From: Limnephilus marmoratus | Lineage: Eukaryota > Arthropoda > Insecta > Trichoptera > Limnephilidae | Length of the DNA stretch: 64,000 nucleotides | Assembly (NCBI GenBank): GCA_917880885.1 | Contig: OU862913.1 | Coordinates: forward strand, 1,612,001 to 1,676,000 | Reading direction: 5' to 3' | Part shown: in pieces, positions 21,101 through 36,100 of the stretch | How the letters are laid out: every line of letters starts with the position of its first letter | How positions within the stretch are numbered: the first letter of the stretch is position 1 | Notes under the pieces: generated by a model | Databases searched by the model: none | Told to the model about the DNA's origin: nothing | Seen by the model: the letters and a program-made list of their open reading frames with translations, nothing else | Program-made: the position numbers and the translations under genes

Positions 21101-24100
21101 ATGTTTATTTGTTATTTGAAATCATATACGTTGATTTGTTATCTAAAATCATGTTGATTTGTTATCTAAAATAATATGTTGGTTTTTTATCTAAAATCAT
21201 AAGTTGATTTGTTATTTAAAATCATATGTTAATTTGTAATCTGATTTGTTGTATAAAATAATATGTTAATTTGTAATCTGAAATCATGTTGGTTTGTTAT
21301 CTAAAATCATATGTTAATTTGTAATCTGAAATCATATGTTGATTTGTTGTCTAAAATCATTATGTTGATTTGATTTGTTAAAATCATATGTTGATTTGTA
21401 ATCTGAAATCATTTCGCATTACTTTCTGTCATATTCAATTGGTCAGCGTAGCCTTTTTAAGCGATTATATATTATATCATTAAATAAAAATATAAATACA
21501 TAAGTATGTAAATGAAATAATGTCATTTATTGTACATATTACGAATTATAATAACTCTGTTATCAATTATGTTTACATTTTGCACAAATAAATTTAGAAA
21601 TATAATTTAAATTAGCCACTAGAGCCGTTTTGTCCACATTTTGGCCTATTTGCAAATACCCTCGAGCGTTTGTTGACCAAAATGTGGCAAATTTGAAGAG
21701 ATATTATTTAAAAACATTTATTGGAATTATTTTAAAATTTCCCGCGCGTTGTAGGTATATTTTAATTAATGATAAAGAACTTAGTATTTTCACTTTTCAA
21801 CAAGATTCAGAAGATAACATCTGATTTATTTGTTATTGACGTCTCTCGAACAGAAATTATTGAAACATTTTTTCTTACAAGTCATTGATAGTGTGTTACA
21901 TATTACATGCATCATCGAATTTAAATATACATATAACTGTGCTTATCAACTAGACTAGACTATATACAATTTTTATAAGTAATAATATAATATTCTCCAA
22001 ATATTGCAAAATACATTTAAATTTAAATGTAACAATTTTTTATAATTTTTTTACGAATTCTATAAATATAAGATAAACGGTTAAATGTAGGTGCATTCAT
22101 TGGCTCTCTACCACTTTAAGCCGTTATACGTCTTTATAATAAAATTAGGAACTATGATTTTTTTAACGAGGACGGGAGATTTCCAAATCGGACGCTCAGA
22201 AATCCCGGTTGCTGTACTCGTATATCACGCAAAAGCTGTACGACTATAAAGGTGAAATTCAAATTCATATGCAATTAGTTAATAGGACGCTCCAAAGCAG
22301 TAGGGACTGTTGTGTGGTATTACTTACATTAACAAGAAAGGAAGGTAGGTATTGTCGTATAATATAATTTGTACTGAAAACACGTTTTAAATCAGTGCAA
22401 ATAATATGTAATCATGTTGTCACATAATTTATTACACATTATATATAGTTCTAACGCATAAATAATAAAAAAAAAAAACAAATATATTATTAATTTTTTA
22501 AACTTTATGAGTAAAATCTCAAATTATAATATTTAATCAAATGAAGACAATATTAGCGATCAATCGAAATCTGGAGACAGAAAAATCAGAAAAGATATTG
22601 GCTCCGCTGGGACACGAACCCAGGACCCTTTGCTTACATGGTAACAGCTTTACCGATTGAGCTACGGAACCCATATTAATTCGGTCACTTTTAACTGTAT
22701 CATACTTCGACTAAGAACTACCAACATTGTCTTCATTTACCTAACTGACATATTATTGGCTGCTATCTTTATATATGATTGCAAGATTCAACTCGAACTA
22801 AATGCAATCTAGATAGTGTCAGTCGGTAGAGCTGTTGCCATGTAAGCAAAGGGTCCTGGGTTCGCGTCCCAGCGGAGCCAATATCTTTTCTGATTTTTCT
22901 GTCTCCAGATTTCGATTGAGTTTCGCTAATATTGTCTTCATTTGATTAAAAAATGTATTATTACATACACAAATTATATCTGATTTTGTAAATTCTAATA
23001 TAGTTTCTCTTATAAGTGTACTATGTATTATAAGTTCACACTTCAAACACATAACCTAACCTAACATAACTTCATATCCTTATAATATTGTTTATAATAA
23101 CTCTTTATGTTGTAAATCTTTATGTAATTCCTCCAACTTGTTATCAGGAACCTGGATTATACTTTTCAATAATTACAACTAACTTACCTGCTTATATCAT
23201 ACACTGTAAATCCGAATATATTATGCGTTACCAGGTTAATTCGGTAAATCCGCATAATAATATATGCTACCAGGTTACTTTTTCTATTTTTTTGTTTGTT
23301 ATGTAATTATGTACATTTCTTGGAATAATATGAACTAAACCTGTCAATTTGTCTGTCCTGGAACGGGAAACTTCCATAGTTGGACAGGCAATGCTTCCTA
23401 ATATGTTATTTGCACTTTCTTTTGAATAATAAATAAATACAAATAAATAAATAGAAAAATACTCACTTGAATATTTTGTTTTTTCTTCCAAATCTGTAAC
23501 ATCAATGGTACGTTTCTCCTCTTCAAACTTCTTTCTACCACCCTGTTCATAATCACTGTCAGTTTTATTTACAGTTTTGTTGATAACTTTATCAAAATCA
23601 CCACCGCCAGATTCACCTCCTATTTTTTCTGTCGCATTAATAGACCAACAATCGCTAACAAATGTGTCAGGAATACCTTCTTTAGCCATAAAATAGTTGA
23701 AACCACACCTCAAATCATTGTGCATTAGCGTCAGTTTGTCTTCAATTAGCTTCAAAATATTTTCAGATCCATTCAAAATAATAACTCCATCAATATCATT
23801 CATTGCAATAAAATTCTTCACTTTATTTGCATATTTTTTTAATTCATCATTTTGTTCGATTCCTTCAAAATTTTTTGATAGCTTATCTATTTTTAAATTC
23901 ATGACTTCTAACTTTGTGTTGATATCTTCATATAAAAGTTTTTTCCCATGCCTGGCAACTCTAGATTTGATTTTTTTATGTTTTTCATTTGGGATATCTT
24001 TTAAACTACGAGAAAGTCTGTTTTTCAAAGCTTTTGATCTTTCTAAATCACCTTTGATGGTCTTTAATTCATCTGCATTATCGTTTTGATACATTTCTAC

Positions 24101-27100
24101 AGAATAATCGTGGTCTATATCTTCAATTTCATCCACCGTTTCTGCTTTCTTTTCTTCTTCTCCGCTGGTATTGTCCACCGCTAGTTTATCGTAGATCAAG
24201 TCCACTTTTGAAGCCATATCTTTTACCAAGTCCTCTAGAACAAGTGGAGTTGGACATTTGATGATGATATTTCTTCTGATTACTGTGCCATTTGTGATTC
24301 GACGTTCTGTAACTGAAAACATTACAATATAAGTAATGAATTGGAAAACGCAAATCAATTTATCTATATTGGCACAATACCAATCAATCTACTTATATAA
24401 AAATTTAGGTTCCGTATGTTTGCGTATGATTTATTTAAAAAATAACTCAATTAAAATCATATAAAAATTATTTCCAATTTGGGAGCCGGATATAAGTACC
24501 GCCGCCCCAGGAACCATTTATTGGATAACGAACACCCCTGCCATTGAATAACGAACACCAGAAGTGGTTCACTACGTTTGGAGACTTAGAAGGGGTGCCC
24601 AGGTTCATAGGATGAGGTGTGTCTAGGTCTTGGCGGCCAATGCGTTTACCCACCTACTCTATGGCGGATTAGATCGGGAGAGTTTGGTCGATGGAGACCT
24701 AACCTTTCAATTTGGGAGGCGGGAATGGGACAACATCAAAATACCAAAATTTAATACCAAACTAATGCAAAACAATTATATCTATTTAGGAATAAAGTTT
24801 TTCAACAACCTTCCCATTGAAATAAAAAAAAAACCAAAGACATCAATAAACTGAAACTCAAACTGAAGCTACACTTCATCAGGAATAATTAACTAAAAAA
24901 TTACCTGTTTTTCTCCTTTCTATTTATTATTAATCTATAGATTTTTCGAATTTCTCCCAAGTGCACAATATTTTAGTATGTAACCGTATCCTATGTATGT
25001 ACACCTACACATATAGATGATCCAGAAGTCTCAATTGATCCTATTATATATTTACCTATTGCATAATGTAATTCTATTTCAGTTATAATTAGTGTAACTC
25101 GCTCATCAAGCACAAGAACTAGCTTCTTCTTTGGTGAGATTGCAATTTTAAATAATTTCTGTACCGAAATGTAATTTATATAACTCCACTGTACACTATG
25201 TAGCTTGAGCACTTATTTGTGTTAGAATTTAAAATTAAAACACTTGTGTACTTTCTTCCACTAATTTATATTTCACCAGGACCGATTTCATCCTATTACG
25301 GACATTTTCAGGCTGGTTAGTTTCAGACTTATTTGTGAGTAAATGAAAAAAAATTACAATATAATTTTAAAAATGTGACGAAAATAAATTGAAAAATAGA
25401 AATTGATAAAAGAAATCAGATAGATGTATGAGCGTAAATTCAAATTGCAAATTAATATTAAGATTTGTATGAAACGAGCCGCGCAAAAGTTCCTCTTAAA
25501 ACTCTCAGATTCTACCTGACTCTTATTTTTAAAATTTTTTAAGGTATTATTGGCAGCCCTGATTTATTATGCTTAATTTCCTTCCGTATACCAACAAGAA
25601 CTAATCGAACTTAATTTCTTTTCAATTTTTTTATTTTTTTATTTTTTTATTCCTTTATTTTTCCCATATTTTACAATTTATATTTACATATTTTGAAAAT
25701 CATAACAATAATGTGGGAACCCACTAAGGCGCAGCCTGTGCGTGGGTAATATAGTTAAAATTAGTTTTATTTAGTACCTAGAAAAAAAACAAACAGTGGT
25801 AAATAAAGCAAAAACAAAAATTGTTTAAACAGTTTGTACAAAAAGTGTATACAATAGTGTACGGTTAAATAAGTGTAAGGTGTAATAAATGATATACATT
25901 GTAATAATAGGTGTAAAGTTTGTGAGAAAAGTGAAATAAAATTAAATAAATAGAGTTTTTACATCTGTATGGTTTAGCCATAATTTTAACTCTTTTATGT
26001 AATGCGGAAGTTTAGTTGCAACTTGAATATGTTTTGGTAAACTATTGAAGGTACGAGGTCCAATAAAGCTGCTGTGAGTTTGCATTTGTTTTGTGTGTGT
26101 TTGGGGGGTATAGAATACATTATTATTTCTAATGTTGATTCTGTTTACATTTTTTTCGAATTTGTTTACGTTTTAAAAGATATATTTCATAGTTTGCAGT
26201 ATAAATAGTTTACGGAGACTGAATAGTTTAGATTCTTTGTATAAAGCATCTGTCGAAAATGTTTTAATTCCATTATACATAACTTTGATAATATAATTTT
26301 GAGTTGTTTGTAAAGGTTTTATAAAAGCATCAAGCCCACCACCCCATCCTATTATTCCATACATGAGTGAAGATTGCACCAGGGAAAAATAAATCATTTT
26401 CAATTTGTCAATATTCAATACTTCTTTAAGTCTATAAAATATGTACGTAAGATATCTCAATTTAGAAACGGCATTATTAATTTGTGATTGCCAATTTAAA
26501 TTTGTATCAATTGCAACAACAATATCCGGACTGAATCAATTAGATACTCGCTTGAACCTAGATTGCATGTAATTGGAAATGCTTTCTCAGAAGTAGTAAA
26601 TGTGTTTAACTGCACGGAATAAAGTTACAAACAGGCTATAATAACATTCCTCAACCAACGGTAGCACAATTCGTATGCATGGGCTATATTTAATTTAATT
26701 AGGATAATTTATAAAATAAAATGTCGTGTATGTCATATATTTTGTAAATGCTTCGTGTATATGTAGATGTATATGATAAAATAGGTAAATTGAAGATTGT
26801 GACATCTATTTTCTAGTGTACGAATTATTAGAATATTTAATGGAGACTCGAAACACGAGACTAGAGACATCTCTTGGAGAACTTTATAAACTTTATGATT
26901 TACTTTCATAGAGTCACTAGAGCCATCTATGTAGAGTAGCTCGAACTACAACCGAAGTCAATAAACAAACTTCAACAACGTGCCGCAAGGAATTTTAGCG
27001 ACGCTGACGCCCGGGTTCTCACAATTATTATTTTATTCAATTTCTTAGTAAGAAGCAAGTCTAAAGTTATGTTATTTGAAAGAAAGAGTGCAAAAACAAT

Positions 27101-30100
27101 TTGCTACATAGTCGTGAATGATGAAAACTTGGAGCAGGTGGATGAGTTTGTGTACTGGGAAAGTATGTTTACAAGAGATGGGAAGGCTGATAGAGATATT
27201 GAAGGAACGGTAAAAGCAGGTAACTCGCCGTTGGCGCTAACAACTGTCCAAAGAAGCGATGCTACCCGTCCATAATGGATTGCTGGTACCTACCCTGATC
27301 ATGGCAGTGAGACATGGAACTGGGAGAGGAAGGATGAAAGTAGACCGAATGCTGAAGAAATGGGATCTCTGAGGCGTATGCGTGATAAAACCATGTACGG
27401 TAAGATAAGGCTCTTGCCTCGCACTCCGAAGGTCGCGGAATCGAATCCCGGCGTGGCAAATAAATTTTATTTGATTAATTTGTGTATTTCACAATTTATT
27501 TATTTCAATAATATGTATTGTATATTTGGGGCACGTTCCAGAGTGGAAGATACTCTCAGTATCACCCTGGTGTAAGACCACCATTCAGAATTGAAACGTT
27601 GCTTGAAATGGCTTCTGCCGTGTTTGGTGACATGATCTGAATAGCCAGGTACTTCCCCACCTTCCTCATCTCTATCTCATTCCCCTCCCCACTACCATCA
27701 GCCTCACAACATACCCCAATTGGGGATGATATAGTCCCACTGGCTCCAGACGGGAGCAGTTAGGACTCTTGTGCGGTATTTATGTAAAAAAAGTGTAATG
27801 GGTAAGATTTAGAAAGGGACGCTCATACGTTTTGTTCATGTATAGCTAATGAACGACGAAAAGAGTGTAAGAAGAAATATATGACGCAAATTTGAATGGT
27901 AGACGTCGGGGACGCCCGAGAAAGACAGACATGGCACGACCAATTGAATCATATTCTTGAGTCGGGCCATGTCAAGGGTCAGAATCATAGACATATGAAT
28001 ATTAGTAGAACTGTCCTAAGTGATAAAAGCGTATTATTTTCCCTCCCCACACCGGTTCCTAGGAACCGGCTGGGATGGAGTATGGCTTCGCGTGAATCTA
28101 AAAAATGTGACGTCATCATTCTTCTGCCATCCAGCGTCAAGTGCTCATCGGTGCATTTTACGAAACAACACCGCAAAAAAACATGGTTTATGTTTTTAAA
28201 ACGTGTAAATATATACTATCACTCAAGATACATGGCGTGTGCTCGTCGATGTTTACGGGGTAAGTAAATTATGAAACATTTGTAAAAGTGTCCTAACTAA
28301 ATACGGCAACAAAATATTGGAGACTGAAAATAAACGAACTTTGCTTTGTCGTATTTGGACTTCGCAAATTTGTTCAATGCGCGGCGAGCAATTCGCGCTC
28401 CCATGTAAAAAGGTCTATTCATTCAAAAGCAGAGTTTACTTTTAAGAACTAAAGGTGATATTATAATGCGAGATGCCTATATACTGTCATATTGAGTTAT
28501 TGACGAATCACATATCTCCAAAGTCATCTTCCCGCTCTGCGCCCCGCTGTAGTTGTCTATCCCTCACGTTTATGTTCTGGTCTACTAATATTCATATGTC
28601 TATGGTCAGAATAATAGAAGAGCATGTATGAGGCGATGTATGAATGTGAATGAGGCAAGGAGTGTGTGCCAAGATCGAGTTATTTGGCGGTCCTTCCTCT
28701 CTGCATACCCCTGCGGAGAAACGGCGTGATGGTTAAGTTAGTTAATAAGGAGTAGACTTGAAAGTGGGTCGGTAATTTGGAGTCCAAACCAAGTAAAATA
28801 TTCCCTCAAGTTAAAGCGAGTTCAGAAGAAATTTCAGAGATTTTTCTACATGAGGTGTATGGCTACTATCTGTGACTAAATCCTACTGACTTTCTTTTGG
28901 GTATGCTCAGTGTGAACCTTCTACGGGTCAGAAGGGATATGCTCATTGTAACACATTTCTTCAGATTGATTCACGGATGGTATCAAAACTCGGAGGCGTC
29001 TACTAATATCTACAGGAATTCCAAAAACTGAAAAAAATCGAACTAATATCTATGATAACCAAAGTGTTGACGAATATCTATGAGAACCATAGTGTTGACG
29101 AATATCTACAGCTCAAACTGCTGACTAATATCTATGAGAACCAAATTGTTGACGAATATCTACAGCACTGGCAGAGGTTGGATTTGCAATTATGTATAGC
29201 ATATTGGAATAACGTAATATTGCGTATGCAGTTTAAAAAATTTAATTTACGTAAGTATGTATGTAAAAATCCCTAATATCGGACTATTAGCCACATTTAG
29301 CTGATTAGTCCAACCTACGCTCTGTAGATATTAGTTCAACCTACGCTCTGTAGATATTAGTCAACACTGAGACCGTCATAGATATTCGTCCGACCTTCGG
29401 TCTGTAGATATTGGTCAACACTCTGAAGTTCGTAGATATTAGTTCAACATATGAGCTGTAGATATTCGTCCGACATACAGGCTGTAGATATTAGTATCTG
29501 GAGTTCCAAAACTCTACTATCATGGAGAGCAATCATTTGTAAATACCCGATGGTTATCTCCGTCACCGACAGCATAAACTATTCTATCACAATTTCTTTA
29601 TACATTTTTTTATTATTTCATAAATTTTTATGTCACAGTTTTTTGTAAGGGTAGGAAAGAAAAAAACATATTTTCGCAAATCTGTTTTTTTTTCCTTCCT
29701 ATTTCACACCTGTTTTCTTCCTAGAATTTCCTCTTTTTAACTAACTAACCATCTCGCCATTTCCCCGCAGGGGTAGGCAGAGAGGACGGACCGCCGAACA
29801 ACTCGGTCTTGGCAAACTCTTTGCCTCACTCACATTCATACATCGTCTCATACATACTCTTCTAGTATTCTGACTTTTGACATAGCCCATCTCAAGTATC
29901 TGATTCACTTGATCGTGCCATGTTTTCCTCGGGAGTCCCCGACTTCTTCTGCCATTCACATTTGCATCATATATATCCTTTTTACACTACTTTCCTTTCC
30001 TTAAAAAAAAACTCCACACAGCATCCCCAAAGATGATATAGGCGCTGAGGAAAATTATATTCCTCAGGGCTTCGTGGTAGAAGTAATGGTTTTGATAGAA

Positions 30101-33100
30101 CTTTGTCTTGTTGAAGTAACGAAAAGTATTTTAAAAACGCATTTAAAGGCGTATTTTTTGTAAAAAAAAAAGTTTTTTTTTTTTTTTTTTTACATTATGC
30201 AGATCCATACAGGAGTCCCTGAAGAAAATAATACCCCTCAGGACCTTTGTCATCTTTGGGGATGCTGTGTGGAGGGTCGTTTTAGTAAAGGAGGGAAGTT
30301 TTGGGAAGGAATAGGGTACGAGGGTTGGGTAGGAATTTGAGAGTCCCACTGCGGTGCAAGGCGATGTTCAGAGAGAGTAAGGCTGGAGAAGTTAAAGAGA
30401 CTCCTCAACCATTATTTCATGCAAGTAGACGCATCCGCCGCCAAGACCCGGACAAACCTCACCCCACGAACCCGTGCTAATTCACCAAACGTAGCGGTGG
30501 TAAGCTAACGTGGCGGTGGTACCCATACCCGCCTCCCAAATTACAATAATAATACATTATTTTTATACCTTTTATTTTGATAATAATAATACCAATCTTA
30601 AGTATTTTTTTTTATTCTTTACATGAGCTCCACACTGGAGGCCCCGAGGAAAATAATTTCCCTCAGGGCTTATGTCATCTTTGGGGATGCTGTCCTGAGG
30701 GTATTTTAAGGAAAGGAAGGAGAGGAGAGTTCTGGGAAGGAAAAGGGTTTAAGGGGTGGATAGGAAACTGGGGTTCAGTGTGTCCCGGTCATCCGGCTCC
30801 AAGACCTAGACAAACCTCACCCCATGAACCCGGGCACTCCTGCTAAGTCACCAAACGTAGCGAACCACTTGGGGTGACCTATGGCAGAGGTGTTGGTTAT
30901 CCAATAAAGGTTCCCGGGGCGGCGGTACCCATTCTCGCCTAGCAAATTGTATATTTATAATATCAGAAAGGAAACTTTAAATTACAAGAAAATTACCTAC
31001 CACTGTCACCGGTATGTTTCGACTATGTTTGTAATCAGTAATCATGGTTTGTGTAATATTGTGATAACAATTGCGAATCTACTGTAGCCTGAGCCCAAAT
31101 ACGAATCTGCTGTTTGAACTCCTTTGTACAATTTACTTATTGATACAATTTTGCAACCTAACGAAGATTAATTCTTGTATTGTACTTTCTTTTAGATTTA
31201 ACTTTATAATTTTCTTCTGTAATATTTTAACATAGATATTTACTTATATTTCCAACAATAAAACTCGTATAATGTGTCCTTAGAATGGGGCACCCCAGTA
31301 AGGACACATTTTTCTCTAAAAAACTATTAAACAAAGAAAAAAAAGAGGAATGAAATAGGTGAAGTCGTTCTGAAGTTATGGCGTGAACAAGGGAAACAGA
31401 AACCTTACTTGTAAAAATCATCAAGATATAAATAAAAAAATGAAATTTAAAAAAAATATATTGTATTGAACATACCAAATCTGTTCCTCGTGTTGCCATT
31501 CCTTTGCACAACTTCCAAACTCTTCTCAAACTTTCTCTCCATCTGCTTCAGAGCTGCCATTACCCTCCTGGTAGAGAACTGCTGGTTCAGCTGAGTCTCT
31601 GCAGAACCAATCCTCGTCAAGACTGCGTCCAGTTTATCCAGTGACTCTTCAATACTTGCCACCTTGTTAAAGGTGCGCTGAGAGGTGTATTCGAGGTTTA
31701 GCAAGACACTCAGTTTACTCTCCAAGAGCTCGATTCTATCTTGTCCACTGGAAATCACACACAAGTGTATTTACCTAGCTAACAATTTAAAGACCTTACT
31801 ACTTTTAAAACACTGTATTTTTCATATGTTCGTAGTATCCTTGAATACGCATCTCAGGTGTGGAACCCAGGCTATGCAGTGCACAAAAATAGAATTGAAA
31901 GCGCTCAAAATAGATTTTTAAGGTATCTCAATTTCCGCTCTTTTCGATCTCATGTTAGTAATGAAGACTCTGCAAAGTTCTTCAAAATACAAACGTTAAC
32001 TTGTCGAAGAAATATAGCAGATTCAGTAATGTTATTTATAATTACACATAACTTAATCGATTGTCCTGATCTTCTTCAACGCTTATCATTCCATGTTCCA
32101 AATCGCAACAGCAGGCAGTCACTTACCTAATCTCCTTCTTTGCAAGACCAACTCCAAACAGAACTCATTTATCTACAGATCCACACACTCATTTAACTTA
32201 AATTATTACCACATTGACATTTTTAACTCAACTTTACGTGACATAAAACGAAAACTCACCAAGCAACATGACTCAGACTAGAAAGTTCAATCCCTATATA
32301 TATATTCCCGTCCTTTGCCTCTTAATCCTATTCCTATGTTCTTCCTACCCCCCCTTTTTATATTTTGTAACTAAAAAGTAAACTAAGAAAATACCCTTAC
32401 AATGTTCACGCTTTATTACTAACTATCATCAGTGGAAAGTTCATAATTGGCATAATTAACATCTTAAATTAAGTATTATTTTGTAATCTCTGATTTGCTG
32501 TCAACTTTCTCTAAAATAAATAAAATAATAATTTTAGAAATATATATACATATATAAAATAAATAAATTCCTTTTTTTTTTTTTTTTTTTTTACTGTGAA
32601 TACGCACAAGAATCTCAACTGCTCCCGTCTGGAGCCAGTGAGACTATGGCATCCCCAATTGGGGTATGTTGTGAGGCTGAAGGTAGTGGGGAGGGGAAGG
32701 AGGTGGGGAAGAGGAAGGTTGGGAAGTACCTGGCTATTCAGATCTGGTCACTAAACACGGCTAAAGCCATTTTCAAGCAACGTATCAATTCTGAATGGTG
32801 GTCTTACACCAGGGCGATACTGATAGTATCTTCCACTCTGGAACATGCCGCAAATATACTATATATTATTTTAAATGAATTAATTGTGAAATAACACAAA
32901 TTAATCAAATAAAATTTATTTGCGCATGCCGGGTTCGAACCCGCGACCTCCGGATCGTGAGTCAAGAGTCTTACCCACTGGACTACGGAGGTCGTCCTTT
33001 AAATTGAGGAGCAAATAAAAAAATACCGGTTAATGATATCCACCTTCCTGTCCAAAGACTTGATTTGCTCGTTCCAGGCCGACACGTGCAGCTGGAACGT

Positions 33101-36100
33101 GTCCCACACGTGGGCCCTCTCCTGTATACACACAAATAGCAATAATTACTTTTGGGGGTAGTAATCAAAACCACGTGGAAAATGCCCCCATGGCAATATG
33201 GTTCGTGAATAGAAAAAAAGTGAAAGATGAAATGAATAAGAAGAACAAAAGAATGAGGAGTGAGGAATAAAGACAACAAGGGTGTGCAGATGAAGAAATA
33301 AAAAAGAAGAAAAAATAACGAGGAGATGAGGAAGAAGAAAAAAAAATATTAAAAAATAGATGAGGAGATGAAAGAGAAGAAAAAAGAATGAAGAGATTAG
33401 AGAAGAAAAAAAAACGAGGAAATAAATAAGAAAAAAAGAATAGTGGGTAGATGAAGAAGAAGAAAATAGGAATGAGAAGTTGAAGAAGAAAAATAACAGG
33501 GAGGAGATGAAGAAGATAATAAAGAATGAGAGATACAGAATAAAAAAAAAAGAAAGATTGTGGATAAAAAGAAACAGAAGAGTGAGGAGATGAAGGAAGA
33601 TAAAGAAGATTTAGGAGATAAGAAGAAGAACACGAAAATAAGGGAGATATAGAAAAGAAACAGAAAGTAACAGGGAGTAGAAGTGTGAGGATATAAAGAA
33701 GAAATAATAAGATTGAAGTAATGAAGGGTACTAACTAAGAGGAATGAGCGAGCACTGGACGTTTTTGAAAGGAAAATTGTGAGACGCATCTTTGGACCGG
33801 TTCTAGAAAATGGATTTTGGCGCAGACGTTATAACAATGAGTTCTATACTTTGTTTAAGGAGCTAAACGTCGCAAAATGTATAAAACTGGGAATACTTCG
33901 GTGGATGTGTCATGTGGAGAGAATCGAGCACCAAAGTCCCTGCTGAACTCATGACCAATAGGGCGAAGGAGCCTGGGAAGACCAAGATTAAGATGGTGCG
34001 ACAACGTCCTCAAAGACATATCTACCTTGGAGCTTCTAAACAGGAGAGAGCTGGCACAAAACCAAGATGAGTGCAGGAAGACTCTTGAGGAGGCCAAGAC
34101 CCACCAGGGGTTGTAGAGCCAATAATGATGATGATGAATGAAGGAGAAGAAAAATTAAAACGAGAAGATGAAGAAGAAGAAAACGAGATGGAAAAGAAGA
34201 GGTAATAAAACAATAGTGAGGAGATGAACAAGAAGAAAGATATGTTTTAGGATATGAAGAAGAATAATAAGAAAAGAAAGGAGATTAAAAAAAACAGAAA
34301 ATTTAAGGGTTAGGAGAAGATGAAGAACAAAAAATAAGATTGAGGTAAAGTAAAAGAAAAGTTACAGTGAGGAAATGTAGAAGAAGAAAACGAGATGACA
34401 AGAAAAGTAAGGAGATGAAGAAGACAAATTGAGGCTCTCAGCGGAAGAGTGGCCCAACCCACAAAAATTCGTAATCAGCGAAAACATAATTTATTATACC
34501 TATATTAAATTTGTCATATCTGTGAAGCCACAGTGGCCCAATTTTAGTTTCATCTATTTCAAAGATCCTTTGAAATCAGTCGAGGGCACCTACTACATTT
34601 CCAAACCGTTTTAAGGACGTAGATGGATCCCTCTATCGGTTCTCGCGTCAATACTCTACTTTTGTTTTTTTAAAAACGAAGCTACTGTGAAATGATTCTA
34701 AACGTACCCGACTGTCCCTATACGGTACACAATTTCCTTTGAAATCAGAAAAAACTAAAATTGGCCACTGTGGTATCATAGATACGACAAAAATATGATG
34801 TATCTATTTTTGAGAGTGATTATTCACGGTGGAATTCCATTATAATAAAACTAATATAAAACTTTATTCCACTTAATTTTATTCGACCGTAACCGGTTTC
34901 AGCTCGTTTAAATGGAACGGAATGGTCTAAGCTAGATTCTCCCATCTTAACAGACGGATTGCAATCTTCAGAGCACAGGCGTCGGGTGGGAATGCTATCC
35001 TTCTTTCTTTCTGCTAATGCTATCCTTCGTTCTACCGGTATTACAATGGAAGATGCTCCGAGTGCATAGTCAGGAAACACGCCAAACGCGTGCCCAACAT
35101 TTGTACACGGTTGACATTTGTCACATGCGAACGGATCGTTACTTCGACTCGTTCTTGTGTTCAACAGCGCGACTGTGGAATGATTTGCCGGCCTCTGTGA
35201 TTCCTCCTTCCTACAATATGGGTCTCTTCAAGAGGAGAATCTATCAAACGGACCGCCCGTTTCTGCACAGAGTCGAGGGTATTTTTCAGGTATTTTGGAG
35301 CTCCAGACCAGAGATGGCTGCCAAATTCAACCGTGGGGCGTACTTGTGATTTGTACAGGGTTAGCAGTTGTGTACTATTAAAGTATCTGCGGGCCCTGTA
35401 CGGTACGCCCAGTTTTTGGGAGGCTAACTTTACTCTGGCTTCGATGGAGCCCCCATACCTGAGCTGGTCACTTAGGGTTACACCAAGCATATCAATGGAG
35501 GGCCTGTCCGGAAGATTGCTTCCGTTGAAATAGACTAGATTTTCATTTCGATCACATTTAAAACATACGATCGGCATAAACGTTAAATTCTCGGTTTTGT
35601 TATTGTTTACTAACAGTTTCCATAGATACAGGGCAAATCACACCAAGCAACGTTGCAACAAATGCACCCGGCAAGCTTACTTGGGTAAGTGCTACCTTAC
35701 ACTAAGGATTTTTAGTAGGAATCACTTTTTGTATGGGAAAAAAAAAGTTGGAATTTCAGAAAAAGTTATGTATCTTTTTTACTCCTACCATAATGTAGAA
35801 TCACCTCCCGAAGTTAATGCACTGTTTTCACCTGTATATTTTTGACGTTGCTGTCTGTACTAGAGACATCACTGGCCAACGAAGTAAGCTTTTGGTCTAG
35901 TCGACCCATATAAAGGGAACTGAATTTATCCAGTTGATCTGAAAATAAACCAAAAGACAGATTAGCTCTACAATTGTTAAACACCATCTGTTAAACTCCT
36001 TCAAGTTAGATGGAGGGTCCACTCAGAATCTCTGTGAAATGCTGATAATGTCTACTAATTGGTACCCGGCATGCGCTGCTATGCCATTTAATAAAGTGCG

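Noticed and set aside
23050..23072. Telomeric TTAGG repeat
   Set aside because: Only two to three imperfect AACCT units ('taacctaacctaaca'), far too short.
33397..33789. 130-codon minus frame rich in Ser, Phe and Leu
   Set aside because: Complement of the polypurine tract.
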